Assembly: GCF_011297335.1 (NCBI RefSeq)
Contig: NZ_JAAOTJ010000011.1
Coordinates: 152,326-216,325 of the forward strand
Length of the DNA stretch: 64,000 nucleotides
Source of the DNA: Catellatospora methionotrophica
GTDB taxonomy: Bacteria; Actinomycetota; Actinomycetes; Mycobacteriales; Micromonosporaceae
Reading direction: 5' to 3'
Both the position numbers and the translations under genes were made by a program. Of this stretch, positions 43,729 to 53,047 are shown in pieces (position 1 is the first letter of the stretch; each line of letters begins with the position of its first letter). Below the pieces are notes generated by a model. That model made no database searches, was not told where the DNA came from, and worked only from the letters and a program-made list of their open reading frames with translations.

Positions 43729-44448
43729 TCACTCGCAGCCGACGCCGTCGCCGTTGCCGTCGAGCCCATAGGGGTCACTGCCCTTGATATAAACAGGCCC
43801 CTCGACATAGGCCGGACCATCTCCGCTACCACCAGCACAGTCGACGTCAGAAGCGATCGGCACGCAGGCTCCGGTGTAGCTCGGATGGCAAGACGGCTTC
43901 TTCGTGCCGACCAGGATGACCTCGGTGACGGGCTGCTTGGTGATCTCCTCGCGGACCTGCACGCGGGAGGTCTCCACCCCGTCGGTCACGGTCACCTCGT
44001 AGGTGACCTTCTTGGTCCCGTTCACGCCCTGGGTCCGTACCTTGTTCTTGCCCTTGGCCAGGGTGGAGTCGTTGACCCGCTTCACGCCGTGCGCGATGGT
44101 CTTGGTCTCGGTCACGGTGCGCTTCTCGACGACGGGCCCGGTCAGGGTGGGCTCGACGACGGGCTCAGCGGACGGCGAGACGGTGAGGCCCTCCGCCGCC
44201 GCACCTTTGGTCGGCAGCGCGCTGGGCCGCGCTGCGGCAGCCGCGGCGGGACTCGCCTTAGGGTCCGGCGAGCCGCCGAGCGCCCCGATCAGGGTGGAGC
44301 CTCCGCAGCAGGCCAGAACTATGCTCATGAGACCGCCGCCGACAAAGAGGGCGGCTTTCTGCGCGGGACCGAGACTTGCCAGGAAGCCGGTCTTGGGGGC
44401 GGGCTGCCAGGGGACGGTGTGGGGGTTTCCCGGCGTGTGGTTCGTCAT
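43729..44448 (-). CDS. Membrane-anchored protein with G5 and excalibur domains
   Basis: About 239 aa. An N-terminal membrane helix (KAALFVGGGLMSIVLACCGG) carries a Cys pair that could also be a lipobox-like site; an Ala/Pro/Ser linker follows, then a G5 domain (about 115-190: VVEKRTVTETKTIAHGVKRV; TYEVTVTDGVETSRVQVREE) and a C-terminal excalibur motif ending DPYGLDGNGDGVGCE, a calcium-binding DxDxDGxxCE loop. Likely extracellular, binding cell wall sugars. The start is uncertain: ATG 44448 or GTG 44472. Confidence 0.88.
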   Translation of the reverse strand: MTNHTPGNPHTVPWQPAPKTGFLASLGPAQKAALFVGGGLMSIVLACCGGSTLIGALGGSPDPKASPAAAAAARPSALPTKGAAAEGLTVSPSAEPVVEPTLTGPVVEKRTVTETKTIAHGVKRVNDSTLAKGKNKVRTQGVNGTKKVTYEVTVTDGVETSRVQVREEITKQPVTEVILVGTKKPSCHPSYTGACVPIASDVDCAGGSGDGPAYVEGPVYIKGSDPYGLDGNGDGVGCE

Positions 44449-44655
44449 CGGAGGAATCATTCCGGGCAGCACTCATCGCCGTAAGCGCTCGACTGGTCAC
44501 GCTTCGCCACTGCCGAGCAGGCCTTCGCCGCCACCTGTCGGACGGCCATGGCCTGCCTGAAACGTTCCCGTAATCGTCCGGAGCGAAGTTACGACCGCGT
44601 GAACCGCCTCCATGCGTGTTCGCCCGATTCCCCGGTCGGACGAAGCGGTACGAAA

Positions 44656-44683
44656 AAGGGCCCCGCCGGTTGGCGGGGCCCTT
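44656..44683 (-). terminator. Intrinsic terminator after htpX
   Basis: A perfect stem (44656-44667 with 44672-44683, loop GGTT) starts 11 nt after the htpX stop, and the minus strand continues with TTTTTCG. This is the clearest rho-independent terminator in the window. Confidence 0.92.
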
Positions 44684-44694
44684 CGTATGGAGCG

Positions 44695-45570
44695 TCAGCG
44701 CATGTGCTGGACGGGGCCGGAGCTGGCGGCCATGGCCTCCAGCCGCCGGACCCGCTCCTCCATCGGCGGGTGCGTGGAGAACAGCGACGCGATGCCGCCG
44801 CCCTTCAGCGGGTTGTCGATCATCAGGTGGGCGGAGCTGGCGAGCTGGCCCTCGGCGGGCAGCGGCATCTGCTGTACACCCATGTGGATCTTCTTGAGGG
44901 CGCTGGCCAGGGCCAGCGGATCGTTGGTGAGCTTCGCGCCCGAGGCGTCGGCCTGGAACTCGCGGCTGCGGCTGATGGCGAGCTGGATGATCGTGGCGGC
45001 CAGCGGGCCGAGGATCAGCATCATCATCAGGGCCAGCGGGTTGGGGCCGTCCTCGTCGTCGCCGCCCAGCGGGATGAACCAGGCGAGGTTGGCCAGCATC
45101 GTGATGATGCCCGCCAGCGCACCGGCGACGCTGGAGATGAGGATGTCGCGGTTGTAGACGTGCGACAGCTCGTGGCCGATGACGGCGCGCAGCTCGCGGT
45201 AGTCGAGGATGCGGGTGATGCCCTCGGTCACGGCGACCGCGGCGTGCTGCGGGTTGCGGCCGGTGGCGAAGGCGTTGGGCTGCATGGTGGGGCTGACGTA
45301 CAGGCGGGGCATGGGCTGTCCGGCCTGCTGGGCGAGCTCCCGCACCATCTGGTAGAGCTGGGGGAATTCGGACTCGCTGACCGGTTGGGCGCGCATAGAG
45401 CGCAGTGCGAGTTTGTCCGAGAAGAAGTAGCTCACACCGTTCATGAGCAGCGCCACGATGACGGCGATGAACAGGCCCGCGCTGCCGCCGAACCAGTAGC
45501 CGATGCCGAGGATGAGCGCTGAGAGCAGGCCCAGCAGGGCCGCCGTCTTCAAGCCGTTGTGGCTGTGCAT
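44695..45570 (-). CDS. htpX: HtpX, membrane zinc metalloprotease (M48B)
   Basis: 291 aa from the ATG at 45570, with GAGGGAAGG upstream. It has two N-terminal helices ([38 protein letters not shown]), the zinc motif GHELSH (about residue 138) with the downstream Glu in [11 protein letters not shown], and two more helices between. HtpX degrades misfolded membrane proteins. An ATG longer by 44 codons is not family-like. It is monocistronic with its own terminator. Confidence 0.97.
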   Translation of the reverse strand: MHSHNGLKTAALLGLLSALILGIGYWFGGSAGLFIAVIVALLMNGVSYFFSDKLALRSMRAQPVSESEFPQLYQMVRELAQQAGQPMPRLYVSPTMQPNAFATGRNPQHAAVAVTEGITRILDYRELRAVIGHELSHVYNRDILISSVAGALAGIITMLANLAWFIPLGGDDEDGPNPLALMMMLILGPLAATIIQLAISRSREFQADASGAKLTNDPLALASALKKIHMGVQQMPLPAEGQLASSAHLMIDNPLKGGGIASLFSTHPPMEERVRRLEAMAASSGPVQHMR

Positions 45571-45699
45571 GCCTTCCCTCCACGAGTGGCGCGAGTGATC
45601 CACCCGCGCATCAACTGCAACCACTACTCCTGCCACCCACGTTCCCCCGCAGCCCTGTGAACATGCTGAAATTCGCCTGACCTGCGGCACGCAGCAGCG

Positions 45700-45766
45700 C
45701 AAGATCGCCGTTTGGTGTCAGAAAGTGCGGTCTGACCAGAGGTTTTGACCCCAAACGGCGATCTTG
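45700..45766. repeat. Interspersed palindromic repeat, copy 3
   Basis: 67 bp with perfect 16-bp arms (CAAGATCGCCGTTTGG 45700-45715; CCAAACGGCGATCTTG 45751-45766) and inner GTCAGAAA / GTTTTGAC. It is the same family as 16274-16334 and 28214-28280. It lies between htpX and nuoN. Confidence 0.88.
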
Positions 45767-45779
45767 GTCTTGAAGCGGG

Positions 45780-47294
45780 TCAGCGCCAGGCGGAGACGGC
45801 GGTGTAGACGAGTTGGGGGTCCACGGTGAGCAGCAGGCCGGCGGCGATGGCCAGGCCGAGCGCTGCGGCCGGGGCCCATGGGACGCGGGTGGCCGGGGCG
45901 AGGTCGGGGGCCGCGCGGTAGAGGGCGGCGATCGGGCGCCAGTACACGGCGAGGCCGACGACCGAGATGAGGGCGACGAGCACGGCAAGGCGGTAGGAGT
46001 CGACCCGCAGGAGGGCCTGGATCACTGTGATCTTGGCGAACAGGCCCGCCAGCATCGGGGGTAGTCCGGCGAGGCCGACGAGGGCGAAGGTCAGCGCGGC
46101 GGCACGCCACGGCGCGGTCCGGCCCAGGCCGCGCAGGTCCTCCAGGGTGCCGCCGTCGGGCGCCTCGGGGCGCAGGGCCACCACGGCGCTGAACGCGGCC
46201 AACTCCAGGACCAGGAAGAAGACGGTGTACTCAAGCGCCGCGTCGAGCAGCCCGTCGGCCTGCCCGGCCAGGGCCAGTCCGGTGAGCCCGCCCAGCGGCG
46301 CGAGGATGAACCCGGCCTGCGCGATCGACGACCAGGCGAGCAGGCGTACGGTGCGGCGCTGGCGTAGCGCGACCAGGGTGCCGACGAGCATCGACAGGGC
46401 GGCCAGGACGGCAAGGGTGATACCCGCGGTGATGAACATGCTGCGGTCGTCGCCTGCCGCGCCGGTGGCCAGCACGCCGTCGACGACGATCAGGATCGCC
46501 ACGACGCCGCCGAGCTTGGAGGCGGTGGACAGGAACGCGGCGACGGGCACCGGCGCGCCCTCGTACGTCGCCGGGGCCCAGGCGTGCAGGGGTGCGGCGG
46601 CGACCTTGAAGCCCAGGCCGACCAGGATCAGCGCCAGGCCGGTGAGCGCCACGGGGCGCCACTCGCCGGTGGCGAACAGCGGGGCGGAGACCAGCCCGCG
46701 CAGTTGCACGGTGCCCGAGGCGAGGTAGAGCAGCGCCGCGCCGAGCAGGGAGACGGCGGTGGCGGCGACGCTGTTGACGAAGAACGTCACCGCGGCCGCC
46801 GCGGCCTCCCCGGCGCGCCGCCGGTGCAGCGCCACCAGGGCGTACAGCGGGATGGTCAGCGTCTCCAGGGCCACGATCAGGGTGATCAGGTCTCCGGCGG
46901 CGGCCAGGGCCACGCCGCCGGTCATCGCGCACGCGAACAGGAACACAGTCTCGCCCGCAGGGGCGTCGCCGCGGCGCAGGGCCGGGGCGTAGAGCAGTAG
47001 GGCCCCGACGGTCAGTGCCGCGATCAGCACCGATACGAGGCGGGCTCGGGAGTCGAAGACCAGCGCGCAGTCCACCGGCATGATCGCGTCGCTGCCGGGG
47101 GCCGCGAGCCCGGCGCAGAAGGTGCCGATCTGGCGCGGCTCGGTCAGCGCCGCGGTGACCGCGGTGGCAACCGCGCCGAGCAGGCCGACGCCGAGCGGCC
47201 AGCGCCAGCGCGGTTGCGTGACCAGGTCGACGACCAGCACCGCGAGCGCGGTTCCGGCGGCGACCAGCAGGGGCAGCATCAGGGCGAGGTTCAC
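45780..47294 (-). CDS. nuoN: NuoN, complex I proton-pumping membrane subunit
   Basis: 504 aa, antiporter-like subunit with about 13-14 helices; GFKVAAAPLHAWAPATYEGA and FFVNSVAATAVSLLGAALLY are family segments. It starts with GTG in a 4-nt overlap (GTGA) with the nuoM stop. It ends the operon 13 nt before the palindromic repeat. The electron-input subunits are not in this cluster. Confidence 0.95.
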   Translation of the reverse strand: MNLALMLPLLVAAGTALAVLVVDLVTQPRWRWPLGVGLLGAVATAVTAALTEPRQIGTFCAGLAAPGSDAIMPVDCALVFDSRARLVSVLIAALTVGALLLYAPALRRGDAPAGETVFLFACAMTGGVALAAAGDLITLIVALETLTIPLYALVALHRRRAGEAAAAAVTFFVNSVAATAVSLLGAALLYLASGTVQLRGLVSAPLFATGEWRPVALTGLALILVGLGFKVAAAPLHAWAPATYEGAPVPVAAFLSTASKLGGVVAILIVVDGVLATGAAGDDRSMFITAGITLAVLAALSMLVGTLVALRQRRTVRLLAWSSIAQAGFILAPLGGLTGLALAGQADGLLDAALEYTVFFLVLELAAFSAVVALRPEAPDGGTLEDLRGLGRTAPWRAAALTFALVGLAGLPPMLAGLFAKITVIQALLRVDSYRLAVLVALISVVGLAVYWRPIAALYRAAPDLAPATRVPWAPAAALGLAIAAGLLLTVDPQLVYTAVSAWR

Positions 47295-48784
47295 GGCGTC
47301 ATCGGTCCCGTCGTCAGGGCGGCCACCGCTCCGGCCGACAGGCCCAGCACCAGCATCGGCAGGACGCCGAGCAGCAGCGCGAGGGCCACCAGCGGCGACC
47401 AGGCGACCAGTTCGGGGAGTCTGGCCTCGGGCGCGCCCACCAGCGTCGCGGCCTGCGGGCCGTGGCTGACCCGGCGCAGCAGCCGCAGCAGGTAGGCCGC
47501 GGTCAGCGCGCCGCCGATCGCGGCCAGCACCGCCAGCACCGTCCACAGCGTGCCGTCGCGGCGTACGGCGGCGACGACGGCGAACGCCTCGCCCCAGAAC
47601 CCGGCGAGGCCGGGCAGGCCGAGGCTGCCCAGCGCGGCGAAACCGAGCACCCCGGCCAGCCACGGCTGGCGCTCGCGCAGCCCGCCGAGGTCGGCGAGCA
47701 GGCCGGTGTGGGCGCGGTCCTTGATGGCTCCGGCGAGGAAGAACAGCAGGCCGGTGAGCAGGCCGTGGGCGATGTTGCCGATGAGCGCGGCCTGCAGCCC
47801 GATCTCGTTGAGGGTGGCGATGCCGAGCAGCACGAAGCCCATGTGGCCGACGGAGGAGTACGCGATGAGGCGTTTGACCTCGACCTGGGACAGGCAGACC
47901 AGCGACCCGATGATGATCGCCGCGACGGCGAGCACGCCCAGCGCGGGCGCGAACGCCGCGGCGCCCTCGGGCGTGATCCCGACCCCGACCCGGATCAGCC
48001 CGTACGTGCCCATCTTCAGCAGCACCCCGGCCAGGATGACACTGCCGACCGTGGGCGCTTCGGTGTGCGCGTCGGGCAGCCAGGTGTGCAGCGGCCACAG
48101 CGGGCTCTTGATCGCGAACGCGACCGCGAACAGCCCGAAGATCCACAGCTGGGCGTCGTGGGACAGCCGCCCGGAGTCGGCGGTCAGCACGCCGATGTCG
48201 GCGGTGCCAGTCTGCGTCACCACCGCGACGACGCCGATCAGCAGCAGGACCGACCCGGCCAGGGTGTACAGCGCGAACTTCAGCGCCGCCGCCCGCCGGG
48301 CGGGCCCGCCCCAGCCCGCGATGACCGCCGCCATCGGCAGCAGCACCACCTCGAAGGCGAGGAAGAACAGCACCAGGTTCTGGGCGAGGAAGGTGCCCAG
48401 GATGCCCACCTCGATGACCAGCAGCAGCGCGGCGAGCTGGTGGGCCCGCTCGGGCCGCTGCCACACCAGGTAGCCGCAGCACAGCACGGTCAGCAGCGCG
48501 GTGAGCACGACCAGGGGGTACGAGATGCCGTCGACGCCTAGGTGCAGGTTCAGGTGCAGATCTGGCACCCAGGCCCAGTCGACCTCGTGCCACAGCGCGG
48601 AGGAGCGCCCGACCGGTCTTGCGATCCCCCGGTCGAGGATCAGCGGCACCGTCAGCAGCAGGGTAAGCACGGCGGCGGTGCTCGCCACGACGGTGCCCGC
48701 CCGGCCGCGCACCAGCAGCGCGGCGATCGCGCCGAGCAGCGGCACGGCCAGCGACCCGGCCAGCAGCAATGCGGAAGTGTTCAT
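47291..48784 (-). CDS. nuoM: NuoM, complex I proton-pumping membrane subunit
   Basis: 497 aa with the conserved membrane Glu (VVLLPMAAVIAGW preceded by FEV) and Lys in KSPLWPLHTWLPDAHTEAPT. It is coupled to nuoN by GTGA and to a 12-codon upstream mini-ORF by ATGA. Confidence 0.96.
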   Translation of the reverse strand: MNTSALLLAGSLAVPLLGAIAALLVRGRAGTVVASTAAVLTLLLTVPLILDRGIARPVGRSSALWHEVDWAWVPDLHLNLHLGVDGISYPLVVLTALLTVLCCGYLVWQRPERAHQLAALLLVIEVGILGTFLAQNLVLFFLAFEVVLLPMAAVIAGWGGPARRAAALKFALYTLAGSVLLLIGVVAVVTQTGTADIGVLTADSGRLSHDAQLWIFGLFAVAFAIKSPLWPLHTWLPDAHTEAPTVGSVILAGVLLKMGTYGLIRVGVGITPEGAAAFAPALGVLAVAAIIIGSLVCLSQVEVKRLIAYSSVGHMGFVLLGIATLNEIGLQAALIGNIAHGLLTGLLFFLAGAIKDRAHTGLLADLGGLRERQPWLAGVLGFAALGSLGLPGLAGFWGEAFAVVAAVRRDGTLWTVLAVLAAIGGALTAAYLLRLLRRVSHGPQAATLVGAPEARLPELVAWSPLVALALLLGVLPMLVLGLSAGAVAALTTGPMTP

Positions 48785-48819
48785 GCCGCCACCTCAAGCC
48801 GTACGAAGTCCCGGTTCAT
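48781..48819 (-). CDS. Mini-ORF bridging nuoL and nuoM (12 aa)
   Basis: ATG at 48819 overlaps the nuoL stop (ATGA) and its TGA overlaps the nuoM ATG in the same way. The peptide is MNRDFVRLEVAA. It has no homologue that I know. The exact overlaps at both ends suggest it carries ribosomes from nuoL to nuoM rather than encoding a working protein. Confidence 0.35.
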   Translation of the reverse strand: MNRDFVRLEVAA

Positions 48820-50585
48820 GCGAACACCACCGCGGTCACCGTCACCAGCACCGCTCCGATCAGCACCCCGGCCAGCGCCCGGGGCAGGGTCGCGCGGTGC
48901 CAGGCGGCGAGCCCGGCCCCGGCTCCGGTGGTCGCCCGGCCGAGGCCGTTGACCGCGCCGTCCACACCGGACACGTCGACGAAGGTGACCGCGCGCGACA
49001 GCGCGCGGACGGGGCGTACGACCAGGCGGTCCTGCACCGTGTCCAGGCCGAGGCCGCTCGCCAGGAACGGCCCGGCCTTGCCGAGCACCGCGGCCGGGTC
49101 GCCGCTGTCCGCCCGCCGCCAGCCCCACCACGCGGCTGCCACGCCGAGCACGGCGAGCGCCAGCGGCAGCACCAGTTCGACGCCCAGGTGGGCCAGTTCG
49201 TAGTCGGCGACCAGCGCGCCGATGCCCAGCCCGGCCGCGGGCACGGCGAGCAGCAGCAGCGGGGCCAGCATGGTCCAGCCGGGCTCGTGGCCGTGCACCG
49301 AGGCGTCGCGGGCGGGGCCGAAGAAGGTGAGCAGCCACAGGCGGGTGGAGTACCAGGCGGTCAGCGCGACGCCGAGCAGCGCGACCAGCCACAGCGCGGG
49401 CTGGGTGTGCAGCGCGCCGACGACGGCCTCCTTGCTGAAGAAGCCGGTGAACGGCGGCAGGCCGATCAGCGCGCCGAGGCCGATCGTCATGGTCCAGAAG
49501 GTGACCGGCATGTCCTTGCGCAGGCCGCCCATGCGCGACATCAGGTTGCTGCCCACCGCGTGGATCACCGATCCGGCGCACAGGAACAGCAGCGCCTTGA
49601 ACGCGGCGTGGGCCAGCAGGTGGAACAGCGCCGCGTCGACGGCCTTCGCGGACAGCGCGGCCATCATGTAGCCGAGCTGCGAGACGGTCGACCAGGCGAG
49701 CACCCGTTTGATGTCGTCGGCGGCGGTCGCGGCGAGCGCGCCGAGCAGCAGGGTGACTCCGGCCATCGCCGCCATCACGGCCAGCGCGGTCGGGGAGGCC
49801 GCGAAAACAGGGAAAAGCCGGGCCACCACGTACACGCCGGCGGCGACCATGGTGGCGGCGTGGATGAGCGCGGAGATCGGCGTCGGGCCGGCCATCGCGT
49901 CGGGCAGCCAGGTGTGCAGCGGGAACTGGGCGCTCTTGCCGGCGACCCCGGCCAGCAGTAGCAGCGCCGCCGCCGTCACCGTCGCGCCGCTCATCGACGG
50001 CACCGCGGCCAGCACGTCGGTGATCCGGAAGCTGCCCGCGGTGACGCCCAGCAGCACGATGCCCAGCAGGAAGCCGACGTCACCGACGCGGGTGACCAGG
50101 AACGCCTTGACCGCCGCGGCGGGCGCTTCGGGCAGCGTGCGGTCGTGCGCGATGAGCAGGTACGAGCAGGCGCCCATCACCTCCCAGCCGATCAGCAGGG
50201 AGATCAGGTCGCCGGAGAACACCACGGTCAGCATCGCGCCGGTGAAGATCGAGATCTGCGCGGCGTACGGCCCGTAGCGCCCGTCCCCCGCCAGGTAACC
50301 GACGGAGTAGACCTGCACGCACAGCGCGACCACCGTGACGGCCAGGGACATCAGCAGTGCCCGGGTGTCCACCAGCGCCGTCAGCGTCACGCCGAGGTCG
50401 CCGAAGCGGGCCCAGGTCGACGAGAACTGCCCGCGCGTGCCGACGGCCAGCAGCAGCACCGTCAGCACCAGGCTGACCGCCGCCCCGGCGATGCCCAGGC
50501 CCGCGCCGAGCGGCCGGTTGCGCATCGGCAGCAGCAGCCCGGCCAGCCCGCACACCAGGGGGGCCAGCACCAGTGTCGCGATCAT
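48816..50585 (-). CDS. nuoL: NuoL, complex I proton-pumping membrane subunit
   Basis: 589 aa: the antiporter core (FPLHTWLPDAMAGPTPISAL; HLLAHAAFKALLFLCAGSVI) plus the C-terminal extension that forms the lateral helix. The usual conserved Glu (LIGWEVMGACSYLLI) and Lys (GKSAQFPLHTWL) are present. The length is normal. It overlaps the nuoK stop by 4 nt. Confidence 0.96.
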   Translation of the reverse strand: MIATLVLAPLVCGLAGLLLPMRNRPLGAGLGIAGAAVSLVLTVLLLAVGTRGQFSSTWARFGDLGVTLTALVDTRALLMSLAVTVVALCVQVYSVGYLAGDGRYGPYAAQISIFTGAMLTVVFSGDLISLLIGWEVMGACSYLLIAHDRTLPEAPAAAVKAFLVTRVGDVGFLLGIVLLGVTAGSFRITDVLAAVPSMSGATVTAAALLLLAGVAGKSAQFPLHTWLPDAMAGPTPISALIHAATMVAAGVYVVARLFPVFAASPTALAVMAAMAGVTLLLGALAATAADDIKRVLAWSTVSQLGYMMAALSAKAVDAALFHLLAHAAFKALLFLCAGSVIHAVGSNLMSRMGGLRKDMPVTFWTMTIGLGALIGLPPFTGFFSKEAVVGALHTQPALWLVALLGVALTAWYSTRLWLLTFFGPARDASVHGHEPGWTMLAPLLLLAVPAAGLGIGALVADYELAHLGVELVLPLALAVLGVAAAWWGWRRADSGDPAAVLGKAGPFLASGLGLDTVQDRLVVRPVRALSRAVTFVDVSGVDGAVNGLGRATTGAGAGLAAWHRATLPRALAGVLIGAVLVTVTAVVFA

Positions 50586-50947
50586 GCCTGCTCCCCGTCG
50601 GACGCTCCGGCGAGCGCGGGTTCACCGGCCGGTGTGGCGGCGCGCGGTTCGTCGTCGAGCGCCACCTGATCGGTGTTGATGTCCTGGCGCAGCCGGAACA
50701 GCCGCAGCACCAGCGCCAGGCCGACGCCGACCTCGGCCGCCGCGATCACGATCACGAACAGCGCGAACACCTGGCCGGTCACCCGCTCGCGCATGGTGTC
50801 GCCGGTGACCAGGATCAGGTTCACCGCGTTGAGCATCAGCTCGACCGACATCAGCACCAGCACCGCGTTGCGCCGCCGCAGCACGCCGTACGCGCCGAGG
50901 CCGAACAGCAGCGCCGCGGTCACCAGCGGGATCACCGGCCGGATCAT
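50582..50947 (-). CDS. nuoK: NuoK, complex I membrane subunit
   Basis: 121 aa from the ATG at 50947. The core is typical (ALLFGLGAYGVLRRRNAVLV; SVELMLNAVNLILV), with both membrane glutamates (VEL; the second in AAAEVGVGLAL). It carries an extra 20-residue hydrophilic tail beyond the usual ~100 aa. The start overlaps the nuoJ stop by ATGA. Confidence 0.94.
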   Translation of the reverse strand: MIRPVIPLVTAALLFGLGAYGVLRRRNAVLVLMSVELMLNAVNLILVTGDTMRERVTGQVFALFVIVIAAAEVGVGLALVLRLFRLRQDINTDQVALDDEPRAATPAGEPALAGASDGEQA

Positions 50948-51471
50948 CGGCTGCTCCCCTGCGCGACGGGGGTCTCCTGGGGCGCGGACGGGCGCGACAG
51001 CACGATCGCGCCGACCAGGGCGGCCAGCAGCAGGATCGACAGCACCTCGAACGGCAGCACCCAGTCGCCGAAGACGGCGTCGCCGATGCGCTCGGCCGTG
51101 CCGACCGCCGGGGACGGGACCTGGAACTGCCCGAACACGCCGACGAACAGGGCCGCCAGGCCGAGTCCGGCCGCCGCGCCGACCAGCACGGCGGGCAGCG
51201 CGGGGCGATCCAGGTCGGTGCTGGGGCCGATCGGCGCGCGGGTCAGCATGACCGCGAACAGCAGCAGCACGACCACCGCGCCGACGTAGATGAGCACCTG
51301 CACCCAGGCCGCGAACTCGGCACCCAGCAGCAGGAACTCCACCGCGACGGCGCCCAGCGCGACGACCAGCCACAGTCCGGCCCGTACCAGCTGCCTGGTG
51401 CTCACGACCGCGACCCCGCCCGCGACCGCGACCAGGCCGACGACCGCGAGCAGCACGTCCTGCAGGGTCAC
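50944..51471 (-). CDS. nuoJ: NuoJ, complex I membrane subunit
   Basis: 175 aa with five helices, starting GTG at 51471 ([20 protein letters not shown]); the conserved helix with [19 protein letters not shown] is present. It overlaps nuoI by 4 nt (GTGA). The length is within the family range. Confidence 0.94.
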   Translation of the reverse strand: MTLQDVLLAVVGLVAVAGGVAVVSTRQLVRAGLWLVVALGAVAVEFLLLGAEFAAWVQVLIYVGAVVVLLLFAVMLTRAPIGPSTDLDRPALPAVLVGAAAGLGLAALFVGVFGQFQVPSPAVGTAERIGDAVFGDWVLPFEVLSILLLAALVGAIVLSRPSAPQETPVAQGSSR

Positions 51472-51977
51472 GAGGCGCTCGCGCGCTTGGCCACGGCGGT
51501 CTCCTCCTTCGACGGCTCGCCGAGCGGATCGTGCGGGGGCGGCGGCGGCACGGTGGCCATCCACTCGCCCAGCCGGTCCTTGTCGTGCATCAGGTCCCGG
51601 ATGTCGTACTCGGCGTACTCGAACTCCGGCGACCAGTACAGGGCGTCGAACGGGCACACCTCGATGCAGATGCCGCAGTACATGCACAGCGAGAAGTCGA
51701 TGTCGAACCGGTCGAGGACGTTGCGCTGCCGCGGGCGCGCCGCGCCGGGCACCACGACCTCCTCCTTGTGCGAGTCGATGTAGATGCACCAGTCCGGGCA
51801 CTCCCGCGAGCACAGCATGCACACCGTGCAGTTCTCCTCGCGCAGGGCGATCACGCCCCGGGAGCGCGGCGGCAGCTCGGGTGCCACGTCCGGATACTGC
51901 TGCGTCGTCGACGGGGTCACCAGGGTCTTCAGCGTGACCGCGAGGCCCTTGCCCAGTCCCGCGCCGGGAATGCTCAT
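51468..51977 (-). CDS. nuoI: NuoI, complex I two-[4Fe-4S] ferredoxin subunit
   Basis: 169 aa from the ATG at 51977 ([20 protein letters not shown]). Two ferredoxin clusters are complete: C50-C53-C56-C60 ([12 protein letters not shown]) and [12 protein letters not shown]. Normally NuoI carries electrons from NuoG to NuoB; here no nuoG is present, so the input partner is unclear. Confidence 0.96.
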   Translation of the reverse strand: MSIPGAGLGKGLAVTLKTLVTPSTTQQYPDVAPELPPRSRGVIALREENCTVCMLCSRECPDWCIYIDSHKEEVVVPGAARPRQRNVLDRFDIDFSLCMYCGICIEVCPFDALYWSPEFEYAEYDIRDLMHDKDRLGEWMATVPPPPPHDPLGEPSKEETAVAKRASAS

Positions 51978-52019
51978 GGCTTCCATCCTGCCGTGTAGGG
52001 GGTCGGCACGCGAGCGCCG

Positions 52020-52976
52020 TCAGCTCAGCGCCACGCGCACGCCGGCGGTCAGCACCAGCTGGGCCAGCGCCAGGGGCACCAGGACCAGCCAGCACAGGCG
52101 CTGGAGCTGGTCCTCGCGCAGCCGGGGCCAGGCGACCCGCAGCCAGATCACGACGAACGCCACCGCGCCGGTCTTGAGCAGCATCCACAGCCAGCCCACC
52201 GACTCGGCCCACGGGCCGTGCCAGCCGCCGAGGAACAGCGCCGCGGTCAGCGACGAGATCACCACGATGCCGACGTACTCGGCGAGCAGGAAGAACGCGA
52301 AGCGCAGGCCGGTGTACTCGGTCATGTAGCCGAAGACCAGTTCGGAGTCGGCGATCGGCATGTCGAACGGGGGGCGGCGGATCTCAGCCAGCCCCGACAC
52401 GAAGAAGACGATCGTCGCGGGCAGCTGCCACAGCAGCCACCAGGGCTGCCAGGCGGCCACGATGCCGGGCAGGCTGAGGGTGCCCGCGGCCATCGCGACG
52501 CTGGCCGCCGACAGCACGAACGGCAGCTCGTACCCGAGCAGCTGCGCCGCCGCCCGCAGGCCGCCGAGCAGCGAGTACTTGTTCGCCGAGGCCCACGCCG
52601 CCATCAGCACCGCGACCACGCCGACGCCGACCACGGCCAGCACGAAGAACAGCCCCACGTCGAGCTGCTGCCCGACCAGGTCACCCGGCCCGAGCGGGAT
52701 GACCAGCAGCACCAGCAGGTACGGCAGTAGCGCCACGGCGGGCGCGAGCCGGAACACGGGACCGTCCGCGGCACGCGGGGTCACGTCCTCCTTCTGCGCG
52801 AACTTGACGCCGTCGGCGATCAGCTGCGCCCAGCCGTGGAACGCGCCCGCGTACATCGGACCCAGCCGGGCCTGCATGTGCGCCATCACCTTGTGCTCGG
52901 TCTGCCCGACGATCAGCGGCAGCGTCAGGAACGCCACCGCCACCAGCCCGACCCTCAACACCACTTCCCAGGTCAT
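52020..52976 (-). CDS. nuoH: NuoH, complex I quinone-site membrane subunit
   Basis: 318 aa, eight helices. QTEHKVMAHMQARLGPMYAG, the conserved loop EIRRPPFDMPIADSELVFGY and the C-terminal helix are present. The quinone chamber in complex I is formed with NuoB and NuoD; nuoD is not in this cluster. It is preceded by a mini-ORF whose stop overlaps its ATG. Confidence 0.96.
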   Translation of the reverse strand: MTWEVVLRVGLVAVAFLTLPLIVGQTEHKVMAHMQARLGPMYAGAFHGWAQLIADGVKFAQKEDVTPRAADGPVFRLAPAVALLPYLLVLLVIPLGPGDLVGQQLDVGLFFVLAVVGVGVVAVLMAAWASANKYSLLGGLRAAAQLLGYELPFVLSAASVAMAAGTLSLPGIVAAWQPWWLLWQLPATIVFFVSGLAEIRRPPFDMPIADSELVFGYMTEYTGLRFAFFLLAEYVGIVVISSLTAALFLGGWHGPWAESVGWLWMLLKTGAVAFVVIWLRVAWPRLREDQLQRLCWLVLVPLALAQLVLTAGVRVALS

Positions 52977-53047
52977 GCCGTCGCTCCGCTCCGCTGCGCG
53001 CCGACATGGCCCAGAGAACGCCTGATTCGCTCGCCTCGCTCGCTCAT
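52973..53047 (-). CDS. Mini-ORF bridging nuoC and nuoH (24 aa)
   Basis: ATG at 53047 overlaps the nuoC stop (ATGA) and TGA at 52975-52973 overlaps the nuoH ATG. The peptide is MSERGERIRRSLGHVGAQRSGATA in reading, a low-complexity string. The DNA also has an 11-bp direct repeat at its ends (TCATGCCGTCG at 52973 and 53044). It may be an inserted extragenic repeat, or a scar where nuoD once stood. Confidence 0.35.
   Translation of the reverse strand: MSERGERIRRSLGHVGAQRSGATA

Noticed and set aside
52977..53043. A hidden nuoD between nuoC and nuoH
   Set aside because: The gap is only 67 nt, with no room for a 400-aa protein, and no NuoD-like segment occurs in any frame nearby.
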